Of a stretch of DNA of 64,000 bases, positions 42,417 through 50,640 are shown in pieces. Made by a program: the position numbers and the translations under genes. The notes under the pieces are model-generated. The model saw only the letters and a program-made list of their open reading frames with translations. It searched no databases and was not told the origin of the DNA. How positions within the stretch are numbered: position 1 is the first letter of the stretch; the number at the start of each line of letters is the position of its first letter. Origin of the DNA: SIG299 sp051880375 (GTDB taxonomy: Bacteria; Bacillota; Clostridia; Lachnospirales; Lachnospiraceae); assembly GCA_051880375.1 (NCBI GenBank), contig JBJENV010000003.1:1-64000 (forward strand), read 5' to 3'.

Positions 42417-43349
42417 ATGGCAAAAGGAATTCTTGGAGAGATGATTGCAAAATACAGAAAGGAAGCAGGGCTGACGCAGGAGGAATTAGGCTCTTCGGTC
42501 GGTGTTTCCACACAGGCGGTATCCCGTTGGGAGTGCGGGGGAACGCCGGATGTCGAGCTGCTGCCCGCAATCGCGGACCGGCTGAAGGTTTCGGTGGATG
42601 CCTTGTTTGGCAGGGACGGCGGTGAGGCTCTGGATATCAAAAAGCTGTTGGACCAGAAAATCAGAACTGCACCAAAGGACAGATGTCAGGAGGAAATGCT
42701 CGAGTACATCTGGACAATGCAGCTGGCGGCGGTGTTAAACAATACGCCCGAATTAACTGCCGCTTGTGAAATGATGCCGGTATCGGTGATGGACCGGAAT
42801 GGAGTGGAAAACCCGGAACAGATTCCAAGCCGTATGGTAATCAATGATGATCGGGGGTGTATGTTTTACGGTACGGTAAAGGACAGACGGTTTGCCGCGT
42901 TGTTCCCTGAGCCGGAGAACGGGTATGCCTCGGCGCTAAAGAATACGGGGGAATATGTCCGGCTGTTTACGCTTCTGGCAAAGCCGCACTATCTGGAGAT
43001 GTTAATCGATATGGAGATGCGGGAGTCGGGGGCACACTTTACGGCGGGGCTTGCAGCGGCAAGACTTGGCATTTCCAAGGAGGAGGCGGTTGCGATTTTA
43101 GAGGAGTTAAAGGAACATCAGATGGTAGAGCGTCTGGATGTTGCCGATGAAAGCGGAACCGTCGGAATCTATAAAAAGGCACCTCAGAATCATCTGGTGA
43201 TTTTTCTTTTATTCTGTGAGGAAATGATGCGCTCGGCAGGAACGATGTATATGAATGCGGATATCCGAAAAACACCGATGTTAAACGAACTTCCGGGAAC
43301 AAAAAGCCTGACGCCGGAGTGGATCACAAAGGAGGAAGAGGACGAATGA
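42417..43349 (+). CDS. XRE-family regulator with long C-terminal sensing region
   Basis: 310 residues. The helix-turn-helix is at about 4-64 (LGEMIAKYRKEAGLTQEELGSSVGVSTQAVSRWECGGTPDVELLPAIADRLKVSVDALFG). A region of about 130 residues without recognised family follows, then a winged-helix-like segment (about 205-250, AGLAAARLGISKEEAVAILEELKEHQMVERL). ATG is preceded by AGGAGG. It is the first gene of a unit with an ABC ATPase and permease; the ATPase start overlaps the stop. It probably controls that transporter. Confidence 0.82.
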   Translation: MAKGILGEMIAKYRKEAGLTQEELGSSVGVSTQAVSRWECGGTPDVELLPAIADRLKVSVDALFGRDGGEALDIKKLLDQKIRTAPKDRCQEEMLEYIWTMQLAAVLNNTPELTAACEMMPVSVMDRNGVENPEQIPSRMVINDDRGCMFYGTVKDRRFAALFPEPENGYASALKNTGEYVRLFTLLAKPHYLEMLIDMEMRESGAHFTAGLAAARLGISKEEAVAILEELKEHQMVERLDVADESGTVGIYKKAPQNHLVIFLLFCEEMMRSAGTMYMNADIRKTPMLNELPGTKSLTPEWITKEEEDE

Positions 43350-44078
43350 ATACGGATGGGAAAATGATGCGGCTGCAAATCACAGGGCTGGTAAAAAACT
43401 ATAACGAAAAGCAGGTTCTGCGCGGTGCGGATTATGTATTTGAAGAAGGGAACATTTACGGAATTCTCGGACGGAACGGAGCAGGGAAGACAACGTTGTT
43501 TAACTGTATGACAAAGGATATTCCGTATGAAGGAGGAAGGATTGAGGTAATCGAAGACGGCGTAAGCAGACCGGTGGCATTTGATGATATCGGGCTCGTG
43601 TCGGCATCGCCGATGCTGCCGGAGTTTCTGACCGGTTATGAATTTGTCCATTTTTTTTATGAAGCTGAACAGAGGGGAAGTGCAGCAGGAGAACTGCACG
43701 ACAGAGGAATATTTTGACCTTGTGCGGATTGAGGAGAGCGACCGTCATCGTCTGATTAAGGAATACTCCTACGGAATGAAAAACAAACTGCAGCTGCTCT
43801 GCTGTCTGATGAAAAATCCAAAGGTGATTTTACTGGATGAGCCATTGTCCTCGTTTGATATTATTGTGTCGCATGACATCAAAGAACTGCTGCTTTCCAT
43901 GAAGCATGACCACATTATCCTGATGTCCACGCACATTATGCAGCTGGCAAGGGATGTCAGTGATGAGATTGTCATTTTAAAAAACGGCGTGCTCTCTAAG
44001 GCAGAGATGGCAGGAGAGAGCGAGACGGAATTTGAACAGAAAATTCTTGCGCTGTTAGAAAGCGAGGAGAGCAAATGA
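43346..44078 (+). pseudogene. ABC transporter ATPase interrupted by a +1 frameshift in a T8 run
   Basis: Frame one (43346-43717) begins MNTDGKMMRLQITGLVKNYN and contains Walker A GILGRNGAGKTTLF. It should continue TGYEFVHFF-MKLNRGEVQQENC, but runs into an early stop after eight T residues at 43651-43658. The rest, in another frame to 44078, has signature YSYGMKNKLQLLCC, Walker B VILLDEPLSSFD and H loop MSTHIMQL. Seven T residues would restore one continuous ATPase of about 243 residues. No other damage is visible. The choice lies between sequencing error, recent mutation, phase variation and RNA polymerase slippage. It overlaps both neighbours by four bases. Confidence 0.82.
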
Positions 44079-45658
44079 GGCTGTTAAAAAACGCATGGAC
44101 ACTGTTTCAGATTTCCGCGACCATGCAGACAAATTCCTTTCTTTCTCTTTTGCGCCGGCTCCCGCTTGCCGGGCAGCTTCTGCCGGGAGACATTTACGGC
44201 AGAAAGGGTTTGAAACGTCTGTTTTTGCTCGGCGGACTGCTGAAAGGGTTTCTTTCCGCAGCCATCGGCAAAATGTTTTTGTGTGTAGTGCTGTTGTCAT
44301 GGATTCCGAAGTGGTTTAGAGCGCCTGCAGCGCCGGAGGAAATGTTAGCTTTATACCTTTTGACGGAGTGTCTTGCTCCCGCAGTGATGTCCTGCAGTAT
44401 CTTTCAGGCGAGGGAAGCCGATTATGTATTTTTAAATCACTTTATGATGAACCCGAAGGAGTACTATCATTATAAAATTGCCAAAGATGCGCTTACCGGC
44501 ATGCTCCTTCCGCTGCCGGTCCTTGTCTGGCTGCTTAACGACTTCCGGCTGATTTTTGTTGCGGTATCTGCGACTGTATTTTTTATTCTGGCAGGCTGCC
44601 TCCTCTACCTGTTTTTCTACGATAAGCTGCACGGAATGATAAGGAAGAGTGTGCGCCGGACGGTCGGTTTCGGCATAATCGCAGCGGCGTATGTGTGCCA
44701 GCGCTTTGGCGTATTCCGAAGTCTTAAGTTTCGTCTGCCGCTCTGCGCGGCGCTTTCTGCGGCTATGCTTCTTCTGTCGGTTCTGTTTTACCTGCGGCTG
44801 CTAAAGTATCAGGATTACAAACGGATTGCCGTGGAGTTTGCAAATAAAGATTCTGTCATGCTGGTAGTATCGGTCAATACAACGGCAACAGAGGGAGAAA
44901 GCGCACTGACGGATACAAACTGGGAGGAAAACAAGGCATACTTTGAAAAAAACGGCGGGCTGGATATGGCATCTTATTTGAACCAGACCTTTTTCCTGCG
45001 GTTTAAGAAGGTGTTTTCCGATCAGCGAAGACAGATTTTTCTGCTTAGCATCCCGCTTGGTCTGCTGTTCGGCTATCTGATCCGGAACGGGGTCCTTTCG
45101 ATTACGGAGGAAACTATTTTAAATTATACACCGATACTGATTACGTTTGTTACAAGCAGTATGCTGTTCGGAGAACGGTTTACGGCACTTTGCTTTCACT
45201 ATGTGGATATGCCGTTACTGTATCACCGTATTTGTGAAAAGGAGTATTTAAAGAAAAGCATCCGGAAGCGGTATGCATTTCTGGTAAGGCACAGCCTGGT
45301 TGCGCTGCTTGGCATTGCGCTGTTTGCCTTGCTGGTGCTCGGAATCAGCGGCATCCGGATTTCTGTTCTGGATTTTGTGTTTCTGCTTGCTGCGATGGAA
45401 TTTTATATGCTTGTGAATGAGATTTACAAGCTGCTCCTTTATTACTGGATTCAGCCGTATACGGTGGATATTTCCGTGAAAAGTCCGGTATTCCGTGTGC
45501 TTGGCGCCGTCGAAGGGTTACTTGACATCAGTGTGCTGTTTGTCCGCGGAAATCTGGCGCTTGCCTGCGTACCGCTTGCCGGACTGTTTGTTGTTGTAAA
45601 TATACTGCTTTTGGTAGTGCGGGAAAGAGCGGACCGGACGTTCCGGCTGAGGTATTAG
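44075..45658 (+). CDS. ABC transporter membrane subunit
   Basis: 527 residues with about ten to twelve hydrophobic segments and no ATPase motif. The first half (about 55-260) and second half (about 325-515) each hold several membrane helices, separated by a soluble stretch (about 265-320, VNTTATEGESALTDTNWEENKAYFEK). It is the permease partner of the preceding ATPase; the ATG overlaps that stop (ATGA). It resembles large exporter permeases of unknown substrate in clostridia. It remains intact although the ATPase gene is frameshifted, which argues that the system is still used or was broken recently. Confidence 0.75.
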   Translation: MRLLKNAWTLFQISATMQTNSFLSLLRRLPLAGQLLPGDIYGRKGLKRLFLLGGLLKGFLSAAIGKMFLCVVLLSWIPKWFRAPAAPEEMLALYLLTECLAPAVMSCSIFQAREADYVFLNHFMMNPKEYYHYKIAKDALTGMLLPLPVLVWLLNDFRLIFVAVSATVFFILAGCLLYLFFYDKLHGMIRKSVRRTVGFGIIAAAYVCQRFGVFRSLKFRLPLCAALSAAMLLLSVLFYLRLLKYQDYKRIAVEFANKDSVMLVVSVNTTATEGESALTDTNWEENKAYFEKNGGLDMASYLNQTFFLRFKKVFSDQRRQIFLLSIPLGLLFGYLIRNGVLSITEETILNYTPILITFVTSSMLFGERFTALCFHYVDMPLLYHRICEKEYLKKSIRKRYAFLVRHSLVALLGIALFALLVLGISGIRISVLDFVFLLAAMEFYMLVNEIYKLLLYYWIQPYTVDISVKSPVFRVLGAVEGLLDISVLFVRGNLALACVPLAGLFVVVNILLLVVRERADRTFRLRY

Positions 45659-45704
45659 ATACGGTGCAGCCCCTTTCACGTGGCTGCACCGTATCGTTTT
45701 TTGC
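45658..45704 (+). terminator. Terminator of the XRE-ABC operon
   Basis: GATACGGTGCAGCC and GGCTGCACCGTATC form a perfect 14-bp stem, followed by GTTTTTTG. Confidence 0.95.
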
Positions 45705-45730
45705 TGCCGGAAGATTGCGCTAAGCTGTTA

Positions 45731-47338
45731 TCAATACAATCCGAACAATCTGAGTAATTTTTGCCAAAATGTGAGTTCTTCGACTTCCTCAACGACCGCC
45801 TCAACGGATTCGGCTATTTCGATGCTTTCTGTCTGGATAACAAACTGTACTGATTTTATGTTTGTATTCTGTTCTGATACAAAGGAAACGGTTTCTACAT
45901 CTTTACCTGTCAGCGAAGAAGTAATGGAATTTATTTCATCGCTAACCTTTGTATCCATATCGGCGGTTTCCAAAATAAACGCTTCTGTGCCGTCTTTCAG
46001 TTCGTTTGTACCATCTTTTAAAGTACCAACAGCAATATGAATGTCGCCAACGGCATTTTTCAGAGTGCTGGTATTCGTATAAAGTGACTGAATCCCATCG
46101 GTAAGCTCATTTGCGCCGTTAGCGGCAGAGCTTACTGCATTGGTATAATCGACAAGTCCACGATAGAATGCCCCATAACTGTCCAGCTGTCCTTTTAGTG
46201 CTGATACCTCAGCTGCCACCTGTGCAGTCACTTCGGCAAGTGCAGCCTGATACACTGTGTTATAAACTGTATCGGCATCCAGCTTAGCCAGCACACCGAG
46301 AAGTGTTTCGGAGTATGTAACAGGGTTTAGTGTAACAGTATCCAGTCCGTTTTCTGAAAGCTTAGCGTTCAACTGTGTTTGGGCAGCAGTGCATAAGCCT
46401 TCATATGCAGTCCATGCTGCTCCTGTAAGCTCGCTGTTTTTTGATGATACAGCATCCAGTCCGTTCTTTAACTCGACAGATCCGCTATGAAGGGAACCAG
46501 TACCTGTATAAAGCTCTCCGACAGCGGAATTTAACTTTCCTGTGGCATCATAAAGGTCAGATGCTCCGTCATTCAGTTTTCCTGCGCCCTCGTCTAAATC
46601 ATTCACTGCTCCTATCACTTCATCAATCTTTTCCTGTAATGTGGCATCGTCTATATCAATGTCTAAATTCATACGAATGCCATTGATTGAAATGCCGTTC
46701 ATTTCAAAATTTTTTACATCAGCTGAAATGGAAATATCCCTTTCGCTATTTGGTAAGATAGTGTAGGTAATCTGCTTATCGCTGCCGACATTCGCTATGG
46801 TTGCACCCTCTGCTGTGATATTTGCCGCATTGTGCGTATCCAGTGTAAAGGTTGTCTGCAGGGCATATCCATCAAAGAATGAACTATCGCAATTCCTGTT
46901 TTGCCGGATTGTCATTTTGATTTCAAGTTTTCCGCTCATTCCGGCGATATCGTCAGCGGAGTATTCCCTTCCATCCATAAAATACTTTATGGAAATGGTC
47001 CACGGCATAGCATTTTCTTTGAGTTTGCCTTCATAGTATAGTTTTCCTGCACCGGCATCTATCGTGACCATGTCGTTCTGATAATGGATGGTATCCGTGG
47101 TAGTCATATTTCTTAGACTTTCATAGGTTCCATAGTCAATAATTTTGCCGTTTTCACTCAAATCAAAAATATTGACTACATTAATCTCTTTTACCGACCC
47201 GTCTGCTTTCAGATTTATGTAGACAACCTCCTCTTTTGGGGTATTTTCCTGTGCGGCAGAAGCCGACACGGGAAGAAGGGTCATAATTAGAAGAAGAGCT
47301 AATAATGCTGCTGTTATTCTTTTTGCGTGTTTCATCAC
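45731..47338 (-). CDS. YhgE/Pip-like exported protein of an MmpL operon
   Basis: 535 residues. A signal peptide (cleavage near ASA, about 28), a beta-rich domain (about 35-225), then a long helical part (about 230-475) with repeated LxxGxxxL heptads (DLDEGAGKLNDGASDLYDATGKLNSAVGELYTG) typical of YhgE/Pip and related proteins. The C-terminus ends with Glu-rich VEAVVEEVEELTFWQKLLRLFGLY, an amphipathic end. It overlaps the MmpL-type gene by four bases. Pip-type proteins are phage receptors in lactococci, and MmpL partners often assist lipid export. A periplasmic-adaptor-like role here is inference. Confidence 0.72.
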   Translation of the reverse strand: MMKHAKRITAALLALLLIMTLLPVSASAAQENTPKEEVVYINLKADGSVKEINVVNIFDLSENGKIIDYGTYESLRNMTTTDTIHYQNDMVTIDAGAGKLYYEGKLKENAMPWTISIKYFMDGREYSADDIAGMSGKLEIKMTIRQNRNCDSSFFDGYALQTTFTLDTHNAANITAEGATIANVGSDKQITYTILPNSERDISISADVKNFEMNGISINGIRMNLDIDIDDATLQEKIDEVIGAVNDLDEGAGKLNDGASDLYDATGKLNSAVGELYTGTGSLHSGSVELKNGLDAVSSKNSELTGAAWTAYEGLCTAAQTQLNAKLSENGLDTVTLNPVTYSETLLGVLAKLDADTVYNTVYQAALAEVTAQVAAEVSALKGQLDSYGAFYRGLVDYTNAVSSAANGANELTDGIQSLYTNTSTLKNAVGDIHIAVGTLKDGTNELKDGTEAFILETADMDTKVSDEINSITSSLTGKDVETVSFVSEQNTNIKSVQFVIQTESIEIAESVEAVVEEVEELTFWQKLLRLFGLY

Positions 47339-49398
47339 TGAATTACCTCCTGTACTGATTTTTGTTTTTTATTGTGAATGATTAACCTGTCGAGCATCAA
47401 CAACAGCCCCGGCAATACGAGCAGAACGATTGTCAATGAGAATATTGCTCCTCTGCCGACAAAAATACCAAGCTGAGCCAACAGCTTATTGGTGGAAATA
47501 TATCCAAGCAGAAGTCCTACTACCGTGAGTACGCTGCCGGAAGTAAGTATTGATACGGCGACATCAGATATCGTCTGTACAACTGCTTCTTTTTTACTGA
47601 ACAATAAACGGTTTTCCTTGTATTGGTCGGTCATCAAAATGGCATAGTCTACTGTTGCGCCGAGTTGTACCGAACTGATGATCAGGTATGCAATATAATA
47701 TACAGGTGCGTCCAGAAAATACGGAACCGCTAAGTTTATCCATATTGCCGTTTCAATACATAGCACCAGAATAACCGGTACGGATATTGATTTCATCATA
47801 AGAAGCAAAACAAGAAATACAGCTCCGATGGCTAACAGATTAACCTTTGCCATATCAGCGGTTATCGTATCCATAAGGTCATAAGTACTGACACCTTCAC
47901 CTGCCAGGTAAGTTTCATTCGGATAATATTTTTCGGCTGTTTCTTTGATCTGTTCCACAAGTGTAAAGGTTTTATCACCTTCATAGTCTGCATTTACCGT
48001 TATCACAAAGCGGCTGTAATTATCCGATTGAAGCAATGAGAGAGTATCGGCATCCAAATACTCGTTTGGTATTTCTGCACCGACCGTGTCAACATACGAT
48101 AAAATTCCTGTTACCTGCGGAATCGTTTTCAACTCTTTAGACAGTTCGATTTCTGTTGCATTGCGGCCCTTAGGAACCAATAAAACATAGGTGTCATTTT
48201 TTCCAAAAACACCTTCAATTTCTGTTTTATCTCTGCCGTAGGTTGTTCCTTCACCATAAATCTGGGATGAGCCATAATAATAGGAATTAGCATTTGACGC
48301 CAAATAGGACGGAACAATTAATATGACAAAAATACATATCATTGGTATCGCTATTTTGCGAACAAGCTTTCCAAAACCTTTGAAACTCGGCATAAATGAT
48401 TTGTGCTTTGTTTTGTCAAGCCATTTATATGTAATCAGTATCAGAGCCGGCATAAACAAAAACACGGTAACCAGACTGATTGCAATGCCTTTTGCCAACG
48501 CGAGTCCGAGGTCCGGACCGATTTTGAACTGCATCAGTACAAGTGCAAAAAAGCCAATAACGGTAGTCAGACCACTTGACAGAATAGAGGTCGTTGACCT
48601 GCATAAAGCATTTACCATTGCTTTTTTTACATCATCTGTTTCTTTACGGCATTCCTCAAAACGGTGAATTAAAAATACGGAGTAATCAAGAGATACTGCA
48701 AGCTGCAAAATACTTCCTGCAGCGTTTGTCACAAATGAGATTTCGCCGAAAATCAAATTACTTCCATTGTTTAAGATGATTGCAACACCAAGACCAATTA
48801 AAATGATAATCGGTTCAACCCATGACGTTGTTGTTAAGAGCAATACAAGCAGAACAAAAAGTACTGCAATTACTGTTATTTTTTGTATTTCGGAAACGGT
48901 ATTTGTAGTGGCAATTGCTGTCGAAACAGCACTGCCTGTCATAGCATTGTCCTCACCGATGATTTCCCTTATGGACGAAACCGCAGCAATACGGAAATCT
49001 TCTTTTATTGTTACACTGAACAGAGCAACGTTATCCTTATAGTAATTTTCAACAGTATCTGTATCGAGCATTGCGATTGGTGTTGTAATATTCACAGCAT
49101 CATCGAGCCAGGTTACTTCTGTGACGCCCTCCACAGCTTCGATTCTTTCTTTGTACTCCAGTGCTTCAGGAATAGTAACATCACGAATCATTACACGGGC
49201 ATTCGGTATGCCGCCGTCGAACTCGTTCTGCATTACTTCAAGAGCAACTGTTGATTTTGCATCAGATGGCAAATAATCATTCATATCATAGTTTACAGAC
49301 ACTAAATTCTGTAAAAATAGGCAAATGACAAAGCAAATCGAAAATAAAACCACAACAAACTTCCGATGCTTTACTATGCCTGTATAAAATCTTTCCAT
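47335..49398 (-). CDS. MmpL/RND-superfamily exporter
   Basis: 687 residues with the RND/MMPL arrangement in two halves: one membrane helix (about 13-32), an outer loop (about 33-170), five helices (about 175-330), then helix, outer loop (about 370-520) and five more. LDYSVFLIHRFEECRKE and ATVDYAILMTDQYKENR are the paired helix-4-type motifs with the buried Asp residues used for proton coupling. Such proteins export lipids or hydrophobic compounds. It starts with ATG 49398, overlapping the preceding stop by one base, and is co-transcribed with the small and YhgE-like genes. The divergent TetR is the probable regulator. Confidence 0.92.
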   Translation of the reverse strand: MERFYTGIVKHRKFVVVLFSICFVICLFLQNLVSVNYDMNDYLPSDAKSTVALEVMQNEFDGGIPNARVMIRDVTIPEALEYKERIEAVEGVTEVTWLDDAVNITTPIAMLDTDTVENYYKDNVALFSVTIKEDFRIAAVSSIREIIGEDNAMTGSAVSTAIATTNTVSEIQKITVIAVLFVLLVLLLTTTSWVEPIIILIGLGVAIILNNGSNLIFGEISFVTNAAGSILQLAVSLDYSVFLIHRFEECRKETDDVKKAMVNALCRSTTSILSSGLTTVIGFFALVLMQFKIGPDLGLALAKGIAISLVTVFLFMPALILITYKWLDKTKHKSFMPSFKGFGKLVRKIAIPMICIFVILIVPSYLASNANSYYYGSSQIYGEGTTYGRDKTEIEGVFGKNDTYVLLVPKGRNATEIELSKELKTIPQVTGILSYVDTVGAEIPNEYLDADTLSLLQSDNYSRFVITVNADYEGDKTFTLVEQIKETAEKYYPNETYLAGEGVSTYDLMDTITADMAKVNLLAIGAVFLVLLLMMKSISVPVILVLCIETAIWINLAVPYFLDAPVYYIAYLIISSVQLGATVDYAILMTDQYKENRLLFSKKEAVVQTISDVAVSILTSGSVLTVVGLLLGYISTNKLLAQLGIFVGRGAIFSLTIVLLVLPGLLLMLDRLIIHNKKQKSVQEVIQ

Positions 49399-49712
49399 TA
49401 TGCGTCAACCTCACTTTCCGGGACTGCAATTCCCGTTATTGTAAACTTATTTCGTTCTCCCTGCAGTGATAACTCAATCGCTTTTTGACTGACTTTACCA
49501 ACAGCGATATAGTCAATAGTACGCATTAGTGTGATAAGGCGACCACGTATGGTACAGTTTCCCTCGTTGTCAACGGCTCCGTTAAACGGTTCCGAGTGTC
49601 CAAGTAAATGAAGTGTACCGCTTACCTGATTTTCAGACGAACAAAAATTCATCGTGCCATATCGCATACCGACAGGTGTTTTCATTTCAATGTTGTATTT
49701 TGCATTGCTCAT
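49398..49712 (-). CDS. Small beta-rich protein of unknown function
   Basis: 104 residues, no signal peptide or membrane segment. It looks mostly beta: YNIEMKTPVGMRYGTMNF, VSGTLHLLGHSEPFNG, NCTIRGRLITLMRTIDYIAVGKVS, FTITGIAVPES. I recognise no family. It leads the MmpL operon, and its stop overlaps the MmpL start, so coupled expression is likely. Its ribosome site (AAAGG one base from ATG) is oddly close, so the true start may differ. A cytoplasmic ligand-binding role is a guess. Confidence 0.65.
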   Translation of the reverse strand: MSNAKYNIEMKTPVGMRYGTMNFCSSENQVSGTLHLLGHSEPFNGAVDNEGNCTIRGRLITLMRTIDYIAVGKVSQKAIELSLQGERNKFTITGIAVPESEVDA

Positions 49713-49806
49713 TCCTTTATTTGTGTGGCGATATTTATTTCACCGACATACTCCTTTCCATCGTTTTTTCCTTAGGAGTATAAAACTCAATTTCTTTTCA
49801 TAAAAC

Positions 49807-49864
49807 GGTCAAACGCACAGCAAATGGGTGAAATACGGTCAAATAATTAAATTTGATGGTCAAA
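49807..49864. promoter_or_regulatory. Three GGTCAAA repeats in the TetR-MmpL intergenic region
   Basis: GGTCAAA occurs at 49807-49813, 49837-49843 and 49858-49864, spaced 30 and 21 bases, near whole helical turns. TCAAAT and ATTTGA (49839-49856) form an inverted pair around six bases. These are candidate operators for the TetR protein on the MmpL operon side. Confidence 0.5.
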
Positions 49865-49880
49865 TGTCCAAAGCTATCCG

Positions 49881-49918
49881 TTGTAAAATTGATGGACAGT
49901 TGTATAATAAATATACAA
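49881..49918 (+). promoter_or_regulatory. Promoter and operator of the tetR-like gene
   Basis: TTGTAA (49881-49886), 16-base spacer, TATAAT (49903-49908). The perfect inverted repeat TTGTATA / TATACAA (49900-49906 and 49912-49918) overlaps the -10 box, fitting autorepression. Confidence 0.7.
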
Positions 49919-49941
49919 TCGCACGTATCTGGAGGGCTATG

Positions 49942-50508
49942 ATGAAACACGAAATCACTTCACTAAATACAAAAAAGACTCTTGCGGAGTCACTTAAAAA
50001 TATTATGAGAAAAAAGAATTTTTCAAAAATTACGGTCAGTGAAATCATTTCTGACTGCGGAGTAAACCGTAAGACCTTCTATTACCATTTTCAAGATATC
50101 TATGCGCTACTGAAATGGACGCTTGAAAATGAAGCAATCGAGGTAGTAAAGCATTTTAACCTGATTGTGGATTACGAAGAAGCTATCCTGTTCATAATGG
50201 ATTATATTGAGGAAAACGACTATATCATAAGCTGTGCTTACGACTCTATCGGACGAGATGAGATGAAAAGGTTTTTCTTTGCTGATTTTAATGAATTGGT
50301 TGTTTCGATTATTGATAGTGCTGAAAAGGAAGTCGGAAAAACTTTAGATCATGACTATAAAAGTTTTCTGTGTACCTTCTACACGGAAGCGCTTGCAGGG
50401 ATACTCATTGAATGGATTAAAAATCGTAAAGAACGGAACAGGCAACAGGTTATGGAATACCTTGTAAAGACAATGAAAGATTCTATTTTAGGTATTATGT
50501 CCTTTTAA
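49942..50508 (+). CDS. TetR/AcrR-family regulator
   Basis: 188 residues from the second of two adjacent ATGs (49942), five bases after GGAGGG. The DNA-binding helix-turn-helix is at about 8-55: TKKTLAESLKNIMRKKNFSKITVSEIISDCGVNRKTFYYHFQDIYALL. The C-terminal domain resembles the DhaS-type TetR group (ending LVKTMKDSILGIM). It is divergent from the MmpL operon, with inverted and direct repeats in the shared region, so it probably represses that exporter and itself. The ligand is unknown. Confidence 0.92.
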   Translation: MKHEITSLNTKKTLAESLKNIMRKKNFSKITVSEIISDCGVNRKTFYYHFQDIYALLKWTLENEAIEVVKHFNLIVDYEEAILFIMDYIEENDYIISCAYDSIGRDEMKRFFFADFNELVVSIIDSAEKEVGKTLDHDYKSFLCTFYTEALAGILIEWIKNRKERNRQQVMEYLVKTMKDSILGIMSF

Positions 50509-50564
50509 CCGGTAGGAATTCCGGTTAATGAAAGATAGACGCCTCCTTTAGCTAAACTGCAGTT

Positions 50565-50606
50565 TGCAAAAAACGGCTTTGTCCCACAGGACAAAGCCGT
50601 TCCCGG
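50565..50606 (-). terminator. Terminator of pckA
   Basis: On the minus strand AACGGCTTTGTCC and GGACAAAGCCGTT pair closely, followed by a T-run. It also lies downstream of the converging tetR-like gene. Confidence 0.9.
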
Positions 50607-50640
50607 TTGATGTGCCAGAAGGGCACATATTCTTTTTTAC

